Numbered from the stretch's first letter, positions 16,678 through 26,266 are shown. The stretch: 64,000 nt of DNA from Agrococcus sp. KRD186 (GCF_017168255.1 NZ_JABFAP010000001.1:1330640-1394639), one strand, 5' to 3'. Notes: a model not told the origin generated them from the letters alone. Made by a program: numbers and translations.

Positions 16678-17624
16678 ACATCACCCCAGGTCGCACGGCG
16701 CGCTTGCGCCGCACCGGACTCACCATCGCCGCAGTGGGCACCGCCGCCGCGCTGCTCGCCGGCTGCTCGAGCGCCGACCCGCTCGACGAGGGAGACTCCG
16801 CACCGCCCGCCGAGGGCGACAGCACCACGCTGGTCGTCGGCTCGCAGGACTACTACTCGAACGAGATCATCGCCGAGCTCTACGCCCAGGCGCTGGAGGC
16901 GGACGGCGTGCGCGTCGACCGTCAGCTGCGCATCGGCCAGCGCGAGGTGTACATGCCCGAGATCGAGTCGGGCGCGATCGACCTCTTCCCCGAGTACACC
17001 GGGCCGCTGCTGCAGTACTGGGAGGACGAGCCCGCCGAGCGCACGAGCGACGAGGTCTTCGACGCGCTGGTCGGGGCCGCTCCCGAGGGCCTCACGATCC
17101 TCGAGCAGGCGCCGGCGACCGACCAGGATTCCTACGTGGTCACGCGCGAGTTCGCCGAGGCGAACGACCTGACCACCGTCGCCGACCTGGCGAACGTCGA
17201 GGGGCCGCTCACGATGGGCGCGAACTCCGAGGCGGAGACGCGCCCGAACGGACCGCAGGGCCTCGCCGACGTGTACGGCATCGAGGTGGGCTTCACCCCC
17301 ATCGAGGATGGCGGCGGCCCGCTCACGATCCAGGCGCTGCAGGACGGCGACATCCAGCTCGCCATCGTCTACACCGCCGACCCGACGATCGCGCAGAACG
17401 ACCTGGTCGTGCTCGAGGACACCGAGGGCCTCTTCCTCGCCTCGAACGTGGTGCCGATCGCGAGTGACCGTGTCGACGCCGAGGCGCAGGCGACGATCGA
17501 CGAGGTGAGCGCGGCACTGACGGCGGAGGCGCTCATCGGCCTCAACCGCCAGAGCGTCGAGGAGCAGTCCCCGGCAGCCGACATCGCTCAGGCATGGCTC
17601 GAGGAGCAGGGCTTGCTGGGGTAG
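16674..17624 (+). CDS. OpuAC-type substrate-binding lipoprotein
   Basis: The 316-residue protein has a lipoprotein signal (basic start, hydrophobic core, LLAGC lipobox), so it is anchored outside the membrane. The mature part begins with TLVVGSQDYYSNEIIAELYA and contains IESGAIDLFPEYTGPLL, typical of the OsmF/OpuCC family that binds quaternary amines such as glycine betaine, choline or carnitine. The exact ligand cannot be read from the sequence. It is the last gene of the operon, and its stop abuts the convergent GNAT gene with no gap. Confidence 0.92.
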   Translation: MNITPGRTARLRRTGLTIAAVGTAAALLAGCSSADPLDEGDSAPPAEGDSTTLVVGSQDYYSNEIIAELYAQALEADGVRVDRQLRIGQREVYMPEIESGAIDLFPEYTGPLLQYWEDEPAERTSDEVFDALVGAAPEGLTILEQAPATDQDSYVVTREFAEANDLTTVADLANVEGPLTMGANSEAETRPNGPQGLADVYGIEVGFTPIEDGGGPLTIQALQDGDIQLAIVYTADPTIAQNDLVVLEDTEGLFLASNVVPIASDRVDAEAQATIDEVSAALTAEALIGLNRQSVEEQSPAADIAQAWLEEQGLLG

Positions 17625-18170
17625 TCAGTCCCTGAGCATCCGGTGCATCGGGATGCTGCCCCAGGTCGGGCCGGTCTCGACCTGCTCGTCGAGGTGACGG
17701 AAGCCGCGCCGCTCGTAGAACCGGGCAGCGCGGTCGTTGCCGTCGATGAGCCAGAGGTAGTGCGGGCGCTCGTCGACGACCGCGTCGAACAGCGCGGCGC
17801 CGAGGCCGCTGCCGTGCATCTCCGCGTGCACGTACAGCCGGTCGAGCTCGCGACCTGCGGGCGGCGGCACGAGGCCCAGCTCCTGCTCCCATGCCGCAGG
17901 CGCCGCGCTGGTGGCGGCGATGCCGACGATCCGGTCGCCCTGCCAGGCGACCTGCCGCACCGCCTCGCGCCTGGCAGGGTCGCCGAAGGCCCGCGCGAGC
18001 CCGACGACGTTCGCCTGCGCCAGCCCGCGCACGCCGAAGTCCTGGGGCAGTCGGCCCGCGTAGGTGCGCTGCTGCTCCTCGACCAGAAACATCGCCCAGG
18101 CGGGCGCGTCGGCGGGCGTCGGCTGGCGCAGCTCGACGCCCTCGGGCAGCGCTCTCGCTCGATTCGGCAC
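17625..18170 (-). CDS. GNAT-family N-acetyltransferase
   Basis: The 181-residue protein has GNAT features: VAWQGDRIVGIAA, the acetyl-CoA loop region YVHAEMHGSGLGAALF and the C-terminal NDRAARFYERRGF. The acceptor is unknown. The GTG start at 18170 has TAGCGT 6 nt upstream, which fits a leaderless transcript. The gene is immediately convergent with the osmolyte operon and divergent from pncB. Confidence 0.88.
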   Translation of the reverse strand: MPNRARALPEGVELRQPTPADAPAWAMFLVEEQQRTYAGRLPQDFGVRGLAQANVVGLARAFGDPARREAVRQVAWQGDRIVGIAATSAAPAAWEQELGLVPPPAGRELDRLYVHAEMHGSGLGAALFDAVVDERPHYLWLIDGNDRAARFYERRGFRHLDEQVETGPTWGSIPMHRMLRD

Positions 18171-18239
18171 CCGGCAACGCTACCCGCACGCGCCCGCCCG
18201 GGGCGACGCAGCGCATCCGCTCGTCATAGGCTGGCGCGC

Positions 18240-19547
18240 GTGACCGACACCGCGCTCATGACCGACCGCTACGAGCTGACGATGATCGATGCCGCCATGC
18301 GCAGCGGCACCGCGTTCCGGCCCTCCGTCTTCGAGCTGTTCGCCCGCCGCCTGCCCGGCGCGCGCCGCTACGGCGTCGTCGCCGGCACCGGCCGCTTCCT
18401 CGAGCGGCTCGCCGAGTTCCGCTTCGGCGAGGCCGAGCTCGCCTACCTGCGCAGCAACGAGGTGGTCTCCGACGAGCTCATCGACTGGCTCGCCGACTAC
18501 CGCTTCACGGGCGAGATCCGGGGCTACGCCGAGGGCGAGCTGTACTTCCCCGGCTCCCCGATCCTCGTGGTCGAGGGCTCGTTCGCCGAGGCGGTGATGC
18601 TGGAGACCGTCGCGCTGTCGGTGCTGAACTACGACTCGGCGGTCGCCAACGCCGCCACCCGCATGGCACGCGCCGCCAAGGGCCGCCCGATCGCCGAGAT
18701 GGGCTCACGCCGCGCGAACGAGGAGGCCGCCGTGGCCGCCGCCCGCGCCGCCTACATCGCCGGCTTCTCGGCCACCTCGAACCTGGCCGCCGGCGCTCGC
18801 TGGGGCATCCCCACCATGGGCACCGCCGCGCACTCCTTCACGCTGCTGCACGACTCCGAGGCGGCCGCCTTCCAGGCGCAGATCGACGTGCTGGGGGTCG
18901 AGACGACGCTGCTGGTCGACACCTACGACGTCGAGCAGGGCATCCGCACCGCCATCGAGGTCGCGGGCCCCGGCCTCGGCGGCATCCGTCTCGACTCGGG
19001 CGATCTGGCGGAGGTGGCGGGCGAGGCCCGTGCGCTGCTCGACTCGCTCGGCGCCACCGGTACCCGCATCACCGTCACCAGCGACCTGGACGAGTACGCC
19101 ATCGCGGGCCTGCAGGCGAGCCCCGTGGATGCGTATGGTGTCGGCACGAGCGTCGTCACGGGCTCGGGCGCACCGGCGGCGGGCATGGTCTACAAGCTGG
19201 TCGCCCGCCAGGGCAACGACGGCGAGTGGGTGGGCGTCGCCAAGTACTCCGAGAACAAGGCCTCGAAGGGCGGCGAGAAGGTCGCCGTGCGCACGCTCGA
19301 GGACGGCATCGCCGTCGAGGAGACGGTGCTGCTGAGCGCCGACGGCACCGTTGCAGCCGAGTCGGCCGCTCGCGGCCGCTCGCTGCAGGTGCCGCTGGTC
19401 ACGGGCGGCGAGATCGATGCGCAGTGGCTGGGCGCCGCCGGCGTCGAGGCGGCGCGCGAGCGCCACGCGGCGTCGGTGGCCGAGCTGCCGGCCGACGCGC
19501 ACCGCCTGGCGCGCGGCGAGCCGGCGATCCCGACCGTCTTCCGCTGA
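18240..19547 (+). CDS. pncB: nicotinate phosphoribosyltransferase
   Basis: The 435-residue enzyme joins nicotinate and PRPP to give nicotinate mononucleotide in the NAD salvage (Preiss-Handler) pathway. The family start TDRYELTMIDAAMRSGTA, the segment AEMGSRRANEEAAVAAARAA and GIRLDSGDLAEVA are present. I chose GTG 18240 because TAGGCT (18227-18232) stands 7 nt upstream, the leaderless pattern; ATG 18258 is an alternative. A perfect hairpin follows the stop. Confidence 0.93.
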   Translation: MTDTALMTDRYELTMIDAAMRSGTAFRPSVFELFARRLPGARRYGVVAGTGRFLERLAEFRFGEAELAYLRSNEVVSDELIDWLADYRFTGEIRGYAEGELYFPGSPILVVEGSFAEAVMLETVALSVLNYDSAVANAATRMARAAKGRPIAEMGSRRANEEAAVAAARAAYIAGFSATSNLAAGARWGIPTMGTAAHSFTLLHDSEAAAFQAQIDVLGVETTLLVDTYDVEQGIRTAIEVAGPGLGGIRLDSGDLAEVAGEARALLDSLGATGTRITVTSDLDEYAIAGLQASPVDAYGVGTSVVTGSGAPAAGMVYKLVARQGNDGEWVGVAKYSENKASKGGEKVAVRTLEDGIAVEETVLLSADGTVAAESAARGRSLQVPLVTGGEIDAQWLGAAGVEAARERHAASVAELPADAHRLARGEPAIPTVFR

Positions 19548-19552
19548 GCGAA

Positions 19553-19575
19553 CCGTGGCCCGAGACGGGCCACGG
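19553..19575. terminator. hairpin terminator between pncB and DUF3039 gene
   Basis: A perfect 10-bp stem (CCGTGGCCCG/CGGGCCACGG) with an AGA loop lies between two convergent genes and can serve both. No T-tract follows, as is usual in high-GC actinobacteria. Confidence 0.8.
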
Positions 19576-19592
19576 CGCTGGGGTCCACCGCG

Positions 19593-19886
19593 TTACTTGT
19601 CGCGCATCTTCTCGTAGATGTCCTTGCAGGTGGGGCAGACGGGGAACTTCTCCGGGTCGCGACCCGGCGTCCACTTCTTGCCGCACAGCGCGCGGACGGG
19701 CTTGCCCGACAGCGCCGACTGCAGGATCTTCTCCTTCTTCACGTAGTGCGAGAAGCGGTCGTGGTCGCCGTCCTCGACCGACTCCTCGTTGAGCAGCTGC
19801 TCGAGCTCGCGGTCGAGCACGTCGGTGCCGCCGCCGGCGCCGATGGTGCCCGGTCCGGAAGTCTCAGGTGATGGCGTGGTCGTCAT
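19593..19886 (-). CDS. DUF3039 domain protein
   Basis: The 97-residue protein has an acidic, low-complexity first 40 residues and a conserved C-terminal part: ALCGKKWTPGRDP then FPVCPTCKDIYEKM. The CxxC plus the upstream Cys suggest a small metal site. DUF3039 proteins are widespread in actinobacteria and have no known function. The gene lies in a convergent position to pncB, with a terminator between them. Confidence 0.85.
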   Translation of the reverse strand: MTTTPSPETSGPGTIGAGGGTDVLDRELEQLLNEESVEDGDHDRFSHYVKKEKILQSALSGKPVRALCGKKWTPGRDPEKFPVCPTCKDIYEKMRDK

Positions 19887-19921
19887 GGCACCATGATCCC
19901 ACGACGAGGAGGGGGAGATCG

Positions 19922-20824
19922 ATGGGTGAACTGGAAGCGAACGAGGACCTCGGCTGGCTGATGAAGACGCTCGAGGGCATCCTGGGCGTGCAGCGGCCGC
20001 TGGTCGTCAACCACCTGCGCTCGCTGCGCCGCAAGCATCCGCACCTCACGCCCGAGCAGATGATCAGGCGGCTCGAGAGGCAGTACCTCGCCGCCGTCTC
20101 CTCCGGCGGCGCCGCCGTCGGAGCGACGGCGGTCGTGCCCGGCATCGGCACCGCCGCCGCGCTCGGGCTCACGGTCGCCGAGACCGTCGGCTTCCTCGAG
20201 GCCAGCGCCTTCTTCGGCCAGGCCGTCACCGAGGTGCACGGCATCGCGGTGGAAGACGAGCAACGCGCGAAGGCGCTCGTGATGGGTCTCATGCTGGGCA
20301 CGGGCGGGCAGTCGCTCGTCCAGCGCGCCGCGGAGCAGGCGATGGGCCGCGGCGGCAGCGGCAACGCGTACTGGGGGCGCCTGGTGACGTCGGCGATGCC
20401 GGCGGGCGCGATGGGCCAGGTCATCGACTTCATGCGGCGCGCGTTCCTGCGCCGCATGGCGCGCAACACGGGCGCGTCGATGGTCGGCCGTGCCATGCCC
20501 TTCGGCATCGGGGCCGTCATCGGCGGGGTGGGCAACAACGTCCTCGGCCGACGGGTCGTGAAGGCGGCGCGGGAGGCCTTCGGCCCCGCCCCGTCGCAGT
20601 TCGACGCCAACCTCGCCCCGCGCATCAAGGAGGTGCAGCCCAGCCTCGGCTCCCGCATCCGCGAGGCGCGCGAGATCGAGCGCGAGGGGCTCGGCGGCGG
20701 CCTGCGGCGCTTCCGTGCTCGCCGTGGCGCGCAGGACGACGCGCCCGAGCAGCCGAACGGCGCGCCGCCGGTGCAGGATGCACCGGACGACGCGCCGAGG
20801 GACGACCCGCGCGCGGCTAGCTGA
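19922..20824 (+). CDS. EcsC-like hypothetical protein
   Basis: The 300-residue protein has a helical N-terminal region, a Gly/Ala-rich hydrophobic middle (GAAVGATAVVPGIGTAAALG, then AETVGFLEASAFFGQ) reminiscent of EcsC-family proteins, and a charged, Pro/Asp-rich tail. Function is unknown. The ATG at 19922 is preceded by GAGGAGGGGG with suitable spacing. Its last 8 nt overlap the convergent htrA-like gene. Confidence 0.65.
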   Translation: MGELEANEDLGWLMKTLEGILGVQRPLVVNHLRSLRRKHPHLTPEQMIRRLERQYLAAVSSGGAAVGATAVVPGIGTAAALGLTVAETVGFLEASAFFGQAVTEVHGIAVEDEQRAKALVMGLMLGTGGQSLVQRAAEQAMGRGGSGNAYWGRLVTSAMPAGAMGQVIDFMRRAFLRRMARNTGASMVGRAMPFGIGAVIGGVGNNVLGRRVVKAAREAFGPAPSQFDANLAPRIKEVQPSLGSRIREAREIEREGLGGGLRRFRARRGAQDDAPEQPNGAPPVQDAPDDAPRDDPRAAS

Positions 20825-22268
20825 GGGCGCCGAGCGTCACCTGCGCCTCTGACTCCTGACCGTCGCGCTGGTAGATGACGGTGACCTCGCTGCCGGCGGC
20901 GTGCGAGCGCACCTGCGCGGTGGCGTCGACCGCACCGGTGACGGGCTGCCCGTCGATCTGCGTGATCACATCGCCTGCCTGCAGGCCCGCCTCGGCGGCA
21001 GCGCCGCCGTCGCTGATCTCCTGCACCTGGGCGCCGACGGTGCCGACGGAGGCGTCGGTCACGTCGCTGACGGTGGCGCCGAGCAGGCCGTGGGTCGCCT
21101 CGCCGGTCGCGATGAGCTCCTCGACGACACGCTGCACGAGGTTCGCCTCGATCGCGAAGCCGATGCCGATCGAGCCGGCCGTCTCGCCCTCCGACGCGCC
21201 CATGCTGGCGATCGCCACGTTGACGCCCATCAGCTGCCCGGATGCGTTCAGCAGGGCGCCGCCCGAGTTGCCCGGGTTGATCGACGCATCCGTCTGCACG
21301 ACCGGGATGGAGATCTCCTGCGGCGCGGCCTGCGCGCCGTTCTGCTGCCAGAAGCCGAACGGCGACTGCTGCGACTGCTGCTGGTCGGCGTCCTGCGGCG
21401 CGGCGCTCGAGGCGATGCGCAGACCGCGGTCGGCGGCGGAGACGATGCCGTCGGTGACCGAGTTCGACAGGCCCAGCGGCGCGCCGATCGCGATCGCGGT
21501 GTCGCCCACGCGCACGTCGTCGCTGGAGGCGAAGGTGATCACGGGCAGATCGGCGTCGACCTTGATGACGGCAAGGTCGACGATCGGGTCGGTGCCGACC
21601 ACCTCGGCGGCGAGCAGCCGGCCGTCGCTGGTCTCGACCGTGATCTGCGCGTCGGCGCTCTGGCCGTCGAGGGTGACCACGTGGTTGTTCGTGACGATGT
21701 AGCCGCCCTCTGCGACGGCCACGCCGGAGCCCTCGCCGGAGCCGTTGCGCGAGACCGCCTGCACGGTGACGACGGATGGGCCGGCAGCGGCAGCGACGTC
21801 GGCGACGGTGCCCGGGTCGGAGACGGCCTCTGCAGAGGTGCCGTCCTGGTCCGAGCCGTCGCCGCCGGGGGCGGACTGCGTCTGCGGCTGCTGCTGGTTC
21901 AGCGCCAGCACGCCACCGCCGAAGCCGGCCGCGCCGCCCAGCAGGCAGGCGGCGACGACCGAGGTCACGACCAGGCCGGTGCGGCGGCGCGGCCGCGGCG
22001 CCTGCAGCGCTTGCGTGGCAGCCGGTGCGCTCGCCTGCTGCGCCGCGGGTGCGCTCATCTGCGGCGCAGACGCCTGCTGCCAGTGCTGCTGATATGGCCG
22101 TGGCGGCTGCACGCCAGGCTGCTCGCCCGGCTGTTGGCCAGACTGCTGGCCTGGCTGCTGGCCTGGCTGCTGGCCTGGCTGCTGGCCCGGCTGCTGGTAC
22201 TGCTGAGGGTAGGGCTGCTGCGGCTGCCGCTGCATGGGGTTCGGCACGCTGTCGTACGGGTTCGTCAT
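20817..22268 (-). CDS. HtrA/DegP-like membrane-anchored serine protease
   Basis: The 483-residue protein has a long N-terminal cytosolic tail made of PGQQ repeats (about residues 26-52), one membrane segment (about 98-122), a trypsin-like protease domain and a C-terminal PDZ domain. The catalytic triad is His196 (TNNHVV), Asp231 (VDLAVIK) and Ser335 (NPGNSGGAL). It should act outside the membrane in protein quality control. In mycobacteria an HtrA gene lies next to tatB; here it is elsewhere, 37 kb from tatB. The ATG at 22268 starts the repeat tail; the longer ORF runs into an antisense region. Confidence 0.93.
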   Translation of the reverse strand: MTNPYDSVPNPMQRQPQQPYPQQYQQPGQQPGQQPGQQPGQQSGQQPGEQPGVQPPRPYQQHWQQASAPQMSAPAAQQASAPAATQALQAPRPRRRTGLVVTSVVAACLLGGAAGFGGGVLALNQQQPQTQSAPGGDGSDQDGTSAEAVSDPGTVADVAAAAGPSVVTVQAVSRNGSGEGSGVAVAEGGYIVTNNHVVTLDGQSADAQITVETSDGRLLAAEVVGTDPIVDLAVIKVDADLPVITFASSDDVRVGDTAIAIGAPLGLSNSVTDGIVSAADRGLRIASSAAPQDADQQQSQQSPFGFWQQNGAQAAPQEISIPVVQTDASINPGNSGGALLNASGQLMGVNVAIASMGASEGETAGSIGIGFAIEANLVQRVVEELIATGEATHGLLGATVSDVTDASVGTVGAQVQEISDGGAAAEAGLQAGDVITQIDGQPVTGAVDATAQVRSHAAGSEVTVIYQRDGQESEAQVTLGALS

Positions 22269-22359
22269 GACGCCCAGCGTGGCACCCGAACCCATGCGAT
22301 TCCTACGCGATGCCGATGTCGACCGTTCGGAACCCGGCAGAAGCGGGTAGCGTCGGAGC

Positions 22360-23568
22360 ATGGAGCAGGCACCTTGGCAACGAACCGCACACGGCGCAGG
22401 TCTGCTCGGCGCCGACGGCCGGCTGGCGCCGACGATCTTCGCCGAGATGACCGCGCTCGCCACGAAGACCGGAGCCCTCAACCTGGGCCAGGGCTTCCCT
22501 GACGAGGATGGCCCGCGCGCCGTGCTCGACGCGGCGAAGCACGCGATCGACCACGGTCGCAACCAGTACGGGCCGGCCCGCGGGGCGCAGGAGCTGATCG
22601 ACGCGATCATCGAGCACCAGCGCCGCTTCTACGGCATCGGGCTCGGCCGCGGCGACGTGCTGGCCACCGCCGGCGCGACCGAGGCGCTGGCCGCCACGAT
22701 GCTCGCCTACCTGAACCCGGGCGACGAGGTGGTCGTCTTCGAGCCCTACTACGACGCCTACGCGGCGGTCGCCGCGCTCGCCGGCGCTGTGCTGGTGCCG
22801 GTGCCGCTGGCGGCGCCCGACTTCGAGCCCGACATCGACCGGCTGCAGCGTGCCACGAGCCCGCGCACGAGGATGATCATCGTCAACTCGCCGCACAACC
22901 CGACCGGCTCGGTCTTCAGCGAGGAGACCATGCGGCACATCATCCGGGTCGCCGAGCGCCGCGACGCGATCATCGTCACCGACGAGGTCTACGAGCACCT
23001 GGTCTACGACGAGCAGCACGTGCCGCTGGCCTCGTTCGACGCTGCGCGCGAGCGCCTGGTGTCGATCTCCTCAGCGGGCAAGACCTTCTCGGTCACCGGC
23101 TGGAAGATCGGCTGGATCATGTCGACGCCCGAGCGCATCGCGCAGATCAGCGCCGTCAAGCAGTACATGACGTTCGTCAACGGCGCACCGTTCCAGCCCG
23201 CCGTCGCGGTCGGGCTGCGCCTGGGCGACGAGCACTACGACACCATCGTCGCCTCGTTCGCGCGCAAGCGCGACATCCTCACGCGGGGCCTGCGCAAGGC
23301 CGGCTTCACCGTGCACGAGGCCAATGCCGGCTACTTCGTGCTGGCGGATGCCGCGCCGCTGGGCATCGAGGACGCCACCGAGCTCTCCAGGCGGCTGCCG
23401 GAGCTGGTGGGCGTGGTGGGCGTGCCGCTCTCGGCGTTCGCGCGGCCGTCCCGCCGCGACCTGCGCTCGACGATGCGCTTCGCGTTCTGCAAGTCGGACG
23501 ACACGCTGCACGAGGCTGCCTCGCGCCTGGCGGGCCTCAAGGACGCCGCGCTGCAGCCCACCTCGTAG
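22360..23568 (+). CDS. class I/II PLP-dependent aminotransferase
   Basis: The 402-residue fold-type I enzyme has LNLGQGFPDEDGP near the N-terminus, NSPHNPTGSVFS, IVTDEVYEHLVYD and the Schiff-base lysine in SAGKTFSVTGWKIGW. It resembles actinobacterial aminotransferases annotated as DapC (N-succinyldiaminopimelate aminotransferase) or methionine/kynurenine aminotransferases. DapC would complement dapD and dapE, which are 40 kb away, but this is inference. TAGCGT lies 6 nt before the ATG, so the mRNA is probably leaderless. Confidence 0.9.
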   Translation: MEQAPWQRTAHGAGLLGADGRLAPTIFAEMTALATKTGALNLGQGFPDEDGPRAVLDAAKHAIDHGRNQYGPARGAQELIDAIIEHQRRFYGIGLGRGDVLATAGATEALAATMLAYLNPGDEVVVFEPYYDAYAAVAALAGAVLVPVPLAAPDFEPDIDRLQRATSPRTRMIIVNSPHNPTGSVFSEETMRHIIRVAERRDAIIVTDEVYEHLVYDEQHVPLASFDAARERLVSISSAGKTFSVTGWKIGWIMSTPERIAQISAVKQYMTFVNGAPFQPAVAVGLRLGDEHYDTIVASFARKRDILTRGLRKAGFTVHEANAGYFVLADAAPLGIEDATELSRRLPELVGVVGVPLSAFARPSRRDLRSTMRFAFCKSDDTLHEAASRLAGLKDAALQPTS

Positions 23569-23611
23569 CGTCGCGGCGGCCGGCCCGGCGGGCAGGGCCC
23601 GACCGGACGGT

Positions 23612-24421
23612 TCAGCCGATGCGGTAGCGCCGATTGGCGAGCGAGGGATTGCGCGCACGTGTGCGCTCGGTCGCGGCCGGGTCGATCGGTGCGACCGCGA
23701 TGCCCTCCTCGTCACCCAGCGCGGCGAGCGGGATGCCCATCGGGTCGACGATGAGCGAGCAGCCTGCCGCCAGCGGCGGCGCCTGATCGGCTGCGACGAC
23801 GTGCACGGTCGACTCGATCGCCCGCGCGGTCACGAGCGTCGTCCAGTGCCGCTCCTTCTGCGGGCCGCGCACCCACTCGGCGGGCACGACGACCACGTCG
23901 GCCCCCGCATCCACCAGTCTCCTGGTCGTCTCGGGGAAGCGCAGGTCGTAGCAGGTCTGGATGCCGATGCGCGTGCCGAAGGCCTCGACGACGGGTGTCT
24001 GCGCCGGGTCGCCGGCGGTGAGCCAGTCGGATTCGCGGCTGCCGAACGCGTCGTACAGGTGCACCTTGCGGTAGGCCTCGCGGATGCCGGAGGCGTCGAC
24101 GGCGACGACCGTGTTGGCGACGCCGGCCTCGAGCCGCTCCACCAGGCCGGCCACGACGAGCGCACCGTGCGCGGACGCGCGCTCGCGCAGCATCGTGACG
24201 AAGGGGCCGTCGAGCGCCTCCGCGGCGGCCGGTGCGGTCGCCGCGAGGTCCTTCGAGCAGTGCTGCGAGTACTCGGGCAGCACGATCAGCCGCGCACCGC
24301 GAGCGGCCGCGAGGTCGATCCAGCGCGCCGCGGCGATGCGGTTCTCACCCGTGTCCGCACCCGGCGCCCACTGCACGGCTGCGGCCAGCAGCATCCGCTC
24401 GTCTTCCCCGGTTTCTCGCAT
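23612..24421 (-). CDS. carbon-nitrogen hydrolase (nitrilase superfamily)
   Basis: The 269-residue hydrolase has the catalytic triad Glu50 (VLPEYSQH), Lys119 (EAYRKVHLYDAFG) and Cys157 (GIQTCYDLRFPE). The Cys-Tyr-Asp-Leu-Arg-Phe-Pro signature is close to the deaminated-glutathione amidase/omega-amidase branch, but the substrate is not certain. TAGGGT lies 6 nt upstream of the ATG with an embedded GGAG. It is convergent with the aminotransferase gene. Confidence 0.9.
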   Translation of the reverse strand: MRETGEDERMLLAAAVQWAPGADTGENRIAAARWIDLAAARGARLIVLPEYSQHCSKDLAATAPAAAEALDGPFVTMLRERASAHGALVVAGLVERLEAGVANTVVAVDASGIREAYRKVHLYDAFGSRESDWLTAGDPAQTPVVEAFGTRIGIQTCYDLRFPETTRRLVDAGADVVVVPAEWVRGPQKERHWTTLVTARAIESTVHVVAADQAPPLAAGCSLIVDPMGIPLAALGDEEGIAVAPIDPAATERTRARNPSLANRRYRIG

Positions 24422-24494
24422 GGCTCCACCCTAGGACGCGGACCTCGCGATCTCAGGCGCGGGATGCCAGGATCGGTGCGACGAAGGGAGCAGG

Positions 24495-24800
24495 ATGCTC
24501 GTCGCATTCTCTGTAGCACCAGGCACCGCGGGCCCCGACGGCTCGGTGCACGATGCGGTCGCGGCCGCCGTGCAGGTGGTCCGCGACAGCGGCCTGCCCA
24601 ACCGCACCGACGCGATGTTCACGACCATCGAGGGCGAATGGGATGAGGTCTTCGCCTGTCTCAGGCGCGCCACCGACGCCGTGCTCGCGCACTCGCCCCG
24701 GGCATCCCTCGTGCTCAAAGCCGACATCCGACCAGGCTGGACGGGCGAGCTCGACGGCAAGGTCGTCAGGCTCGAGCAGGCCCTGGAGGGGGAAGCATGA
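24495..24800 (+). CDS. MTH1187/UPF0045-family thiamine-binding protein
   Basis: The 101-residue protein is a ferredoxin-like fold small protein. MLVAFSVAPGT, the DSGLPNRTDAMFTTIEGEWDE stretch and the C-terminal LKADIRPG match the MTH1187 family, some members of which bind thiamine. AAGGGAG precedes the ATG. Its stop overlaps the AIM24 gene start (ATGA), so the two are co-translated. Confidence 0.88.
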   Translation: MLVAFSVAPGTAGPDGSVHDAVAAAVQVVRDSGLPNRTDAMFTTIEGEWDEVFACLRRATDAVLAHSPRASLVLKADIRPGWTGELDGKVVRLEQALEGEA

Positions 24801-25483
24801 GATCAGAGCTGTTCGCCGAGGCGAATCAGGAGACCCAGTCGACCGAGCGGTGGGTGAAGCAGTCGAGCAAGATGCTGCGCATCAACGTCTCCGGCGGTCG
24901 GGACGTGCTCTCGGCCAAGGGCGCGATGGTCGCCTACCAGGGCCAGATCGACTTCCAGCACGAGGGCGCCGGCGCGGGCCGCATGCTCAAGAAGCTGGTC
25001 ACCGGCGAAGGCGCCGCGCTGATGCGGATGCGCGGGGAGGGCGAGGTGTTCCTGGCCAGGGATGCGGCGAACGTCTTCACCGTGCAGCTCGAGAACGAGG
25101 GGCTCTCGGTGAACGGGAAGAACCTGCTCGCCTTCGACGCCGAGCTGCAGTGGGACATCAAGATGCTGCGCAGCGGCAACATCATGGCCGGCGGCCTCTT
25201 CAACGTCGAGGTGGGCGGCACCGGCACCGTCGGCGTCTCCTGCGAGGGCGAGCCGCTGCTGCTCGACTGCTCGCGGCAGCCGACGTTCGTCGACCCGAAC
25301 GCCGCGGTGTGCTGGTCGGCCGGGCTGAGCCCCAGCGTCGTGAACTCGATGAACATGCGCTCGCTGCTGCGCGGCGGCACCGGCGAGGCCTTCCAGCTCG
25401 CGTTCCACGGCCCCGGCTTCGTCGTGGTGCAGCCCAGCGAGGGCAGGCAGGAGCCGTCGGGCTCGAACGGCGGCGGCCGCTAG
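24797..25483 (+). CDS. AIM24 family (TIGR00266-like) protein
   Basis: The 228-residue beta-helical protein contains LSAKGAMVAYQGQIDF and LLAFDAELQWDIKML, typical of AIM24-type proteins. The biochemical role is unknown. It is coupled to the thiamine-binding gene. The C-terminus is a short Gly/Ser-rich tail. Confidence 0.85.
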   Translation: MRSELFAEANQETQSTERWVKQSSKMLRINVSGGRDVLSAKGAMVAYQGQIDFQHEGAGAGRMLKKLVTGEGAALMRMRGEGEVFLARDAANVFTVQLENEGLSVNGKNLLAFDAELQWDIKMLRSGNIMAGGLFNVEVGGTGTVGVSCEGEPLLLDCSRQPTFVDPNAAVCWSAGLSPSVVNSMNMRSLLRGGTGEAFQLAFHGPGFVVVQPSEGRQEPSGSNGGGR

Positions 25484-25510
25484 ATCGACGGCGCCGCCCC
25501 GCGGCCGCGC

Positions 25511-26266
25511 TCACCGGTGCGTGCCGCGGGCGGCGTTGGCGACGGCGCGCACGTCGAAGGGGGGCGAGGGCAGCAGCTCGCGGCATCGCTCGAGCAGCCG
25601 CGCACGGGCATCCGGGTCCAGGCTCGCCACATGGTCGCCCGGTGGGCCGACGCCGAGCTCGAACGGCGCCCACCAGGAGTCGAGGTCGTCGAAGCGCACC
25701 GAGACGGCGATCGGCGCCTCCAGGACGTCCGCGAGTCCGCTCCCCCGCAGCAGGCCGCCCAGGTCGCCCGCGCGGCGACCCATGGCGAGCGTCTCACCCG
25801 GGACCGGCCCGTCGCCGTGGTGCAGCGCCGCGACCGCCTGCCAGAACACTGCGAGCGGCCCGGCAAGGTGATCCCACACGCACACGGCGACCGTGCCGCC
25901 GGGCTTCGTGACCCGTGCCATCTCGGCCACGCCCGCGGCGGGATCGCCCATGAACTGCACCACCAGCTGCGCCAGTGCGGCGTCGAAGCCCGCATCGGCG
26001 AACGGCAGCGCCTCTGCCGCGGCCTCCAGCACCCGCGCTCCGGGATGCCGCTGTCTCGCTGCGGCGACGAAGCCCGGCGAGGGGTCGACGGCGCTCACCC
26101 GGGCGCCGCGCCGCAGCAGCTCCCCCGTGAGCGCACCCGGGCCGCAACCGACATCGAGCACGTCTCCGCCATCCACGCTGGCGAAGTCGAGCAGCACGGC
26201 GGCGAGCGGCGACGAGAACCGGCCCATGAACCGGTCGTAGGAGTCTGCCGAGACCGCGAAGCCCAT
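25511..26266 (-). CDS. class I SAM-dependent methyltransferase
   Basis: The 251-residue protein has motif I DVLDVGCGPGALTGELL, motif II region VSAVDPSPGFVAAA and the post-motif ALAQLVVQFMGDPAAG, typical of UbiE/MenG-like or small-molecule methyltransferases. The substrate is unknown. TAGCCT lies 6 nt before the ATG, indicating a leaderless transcript. Confidence 0.88.
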   Translation of the reverse strand: MGFAVSADSYDRFMGRFSSPLAAVLLDFASVDGGDVLDVGCGPGALTGELLRRGARVSAVDPSPGFVAAARQRHPGARVLEAAAEALPFADAGFDAALAQLVVQFMGDPAAGVAEMARVTKPGGTVAVCVWDHLAGPLAVFWQAVAALHHGDGPVPGETLAMGRRAGDLGGLLRGSGLADVLEAPIAVSVRFDDLDSWWAPFELGVGPPGDHVASLDPDARARLLERCRELLPSPPFDVRAVANAARGTHR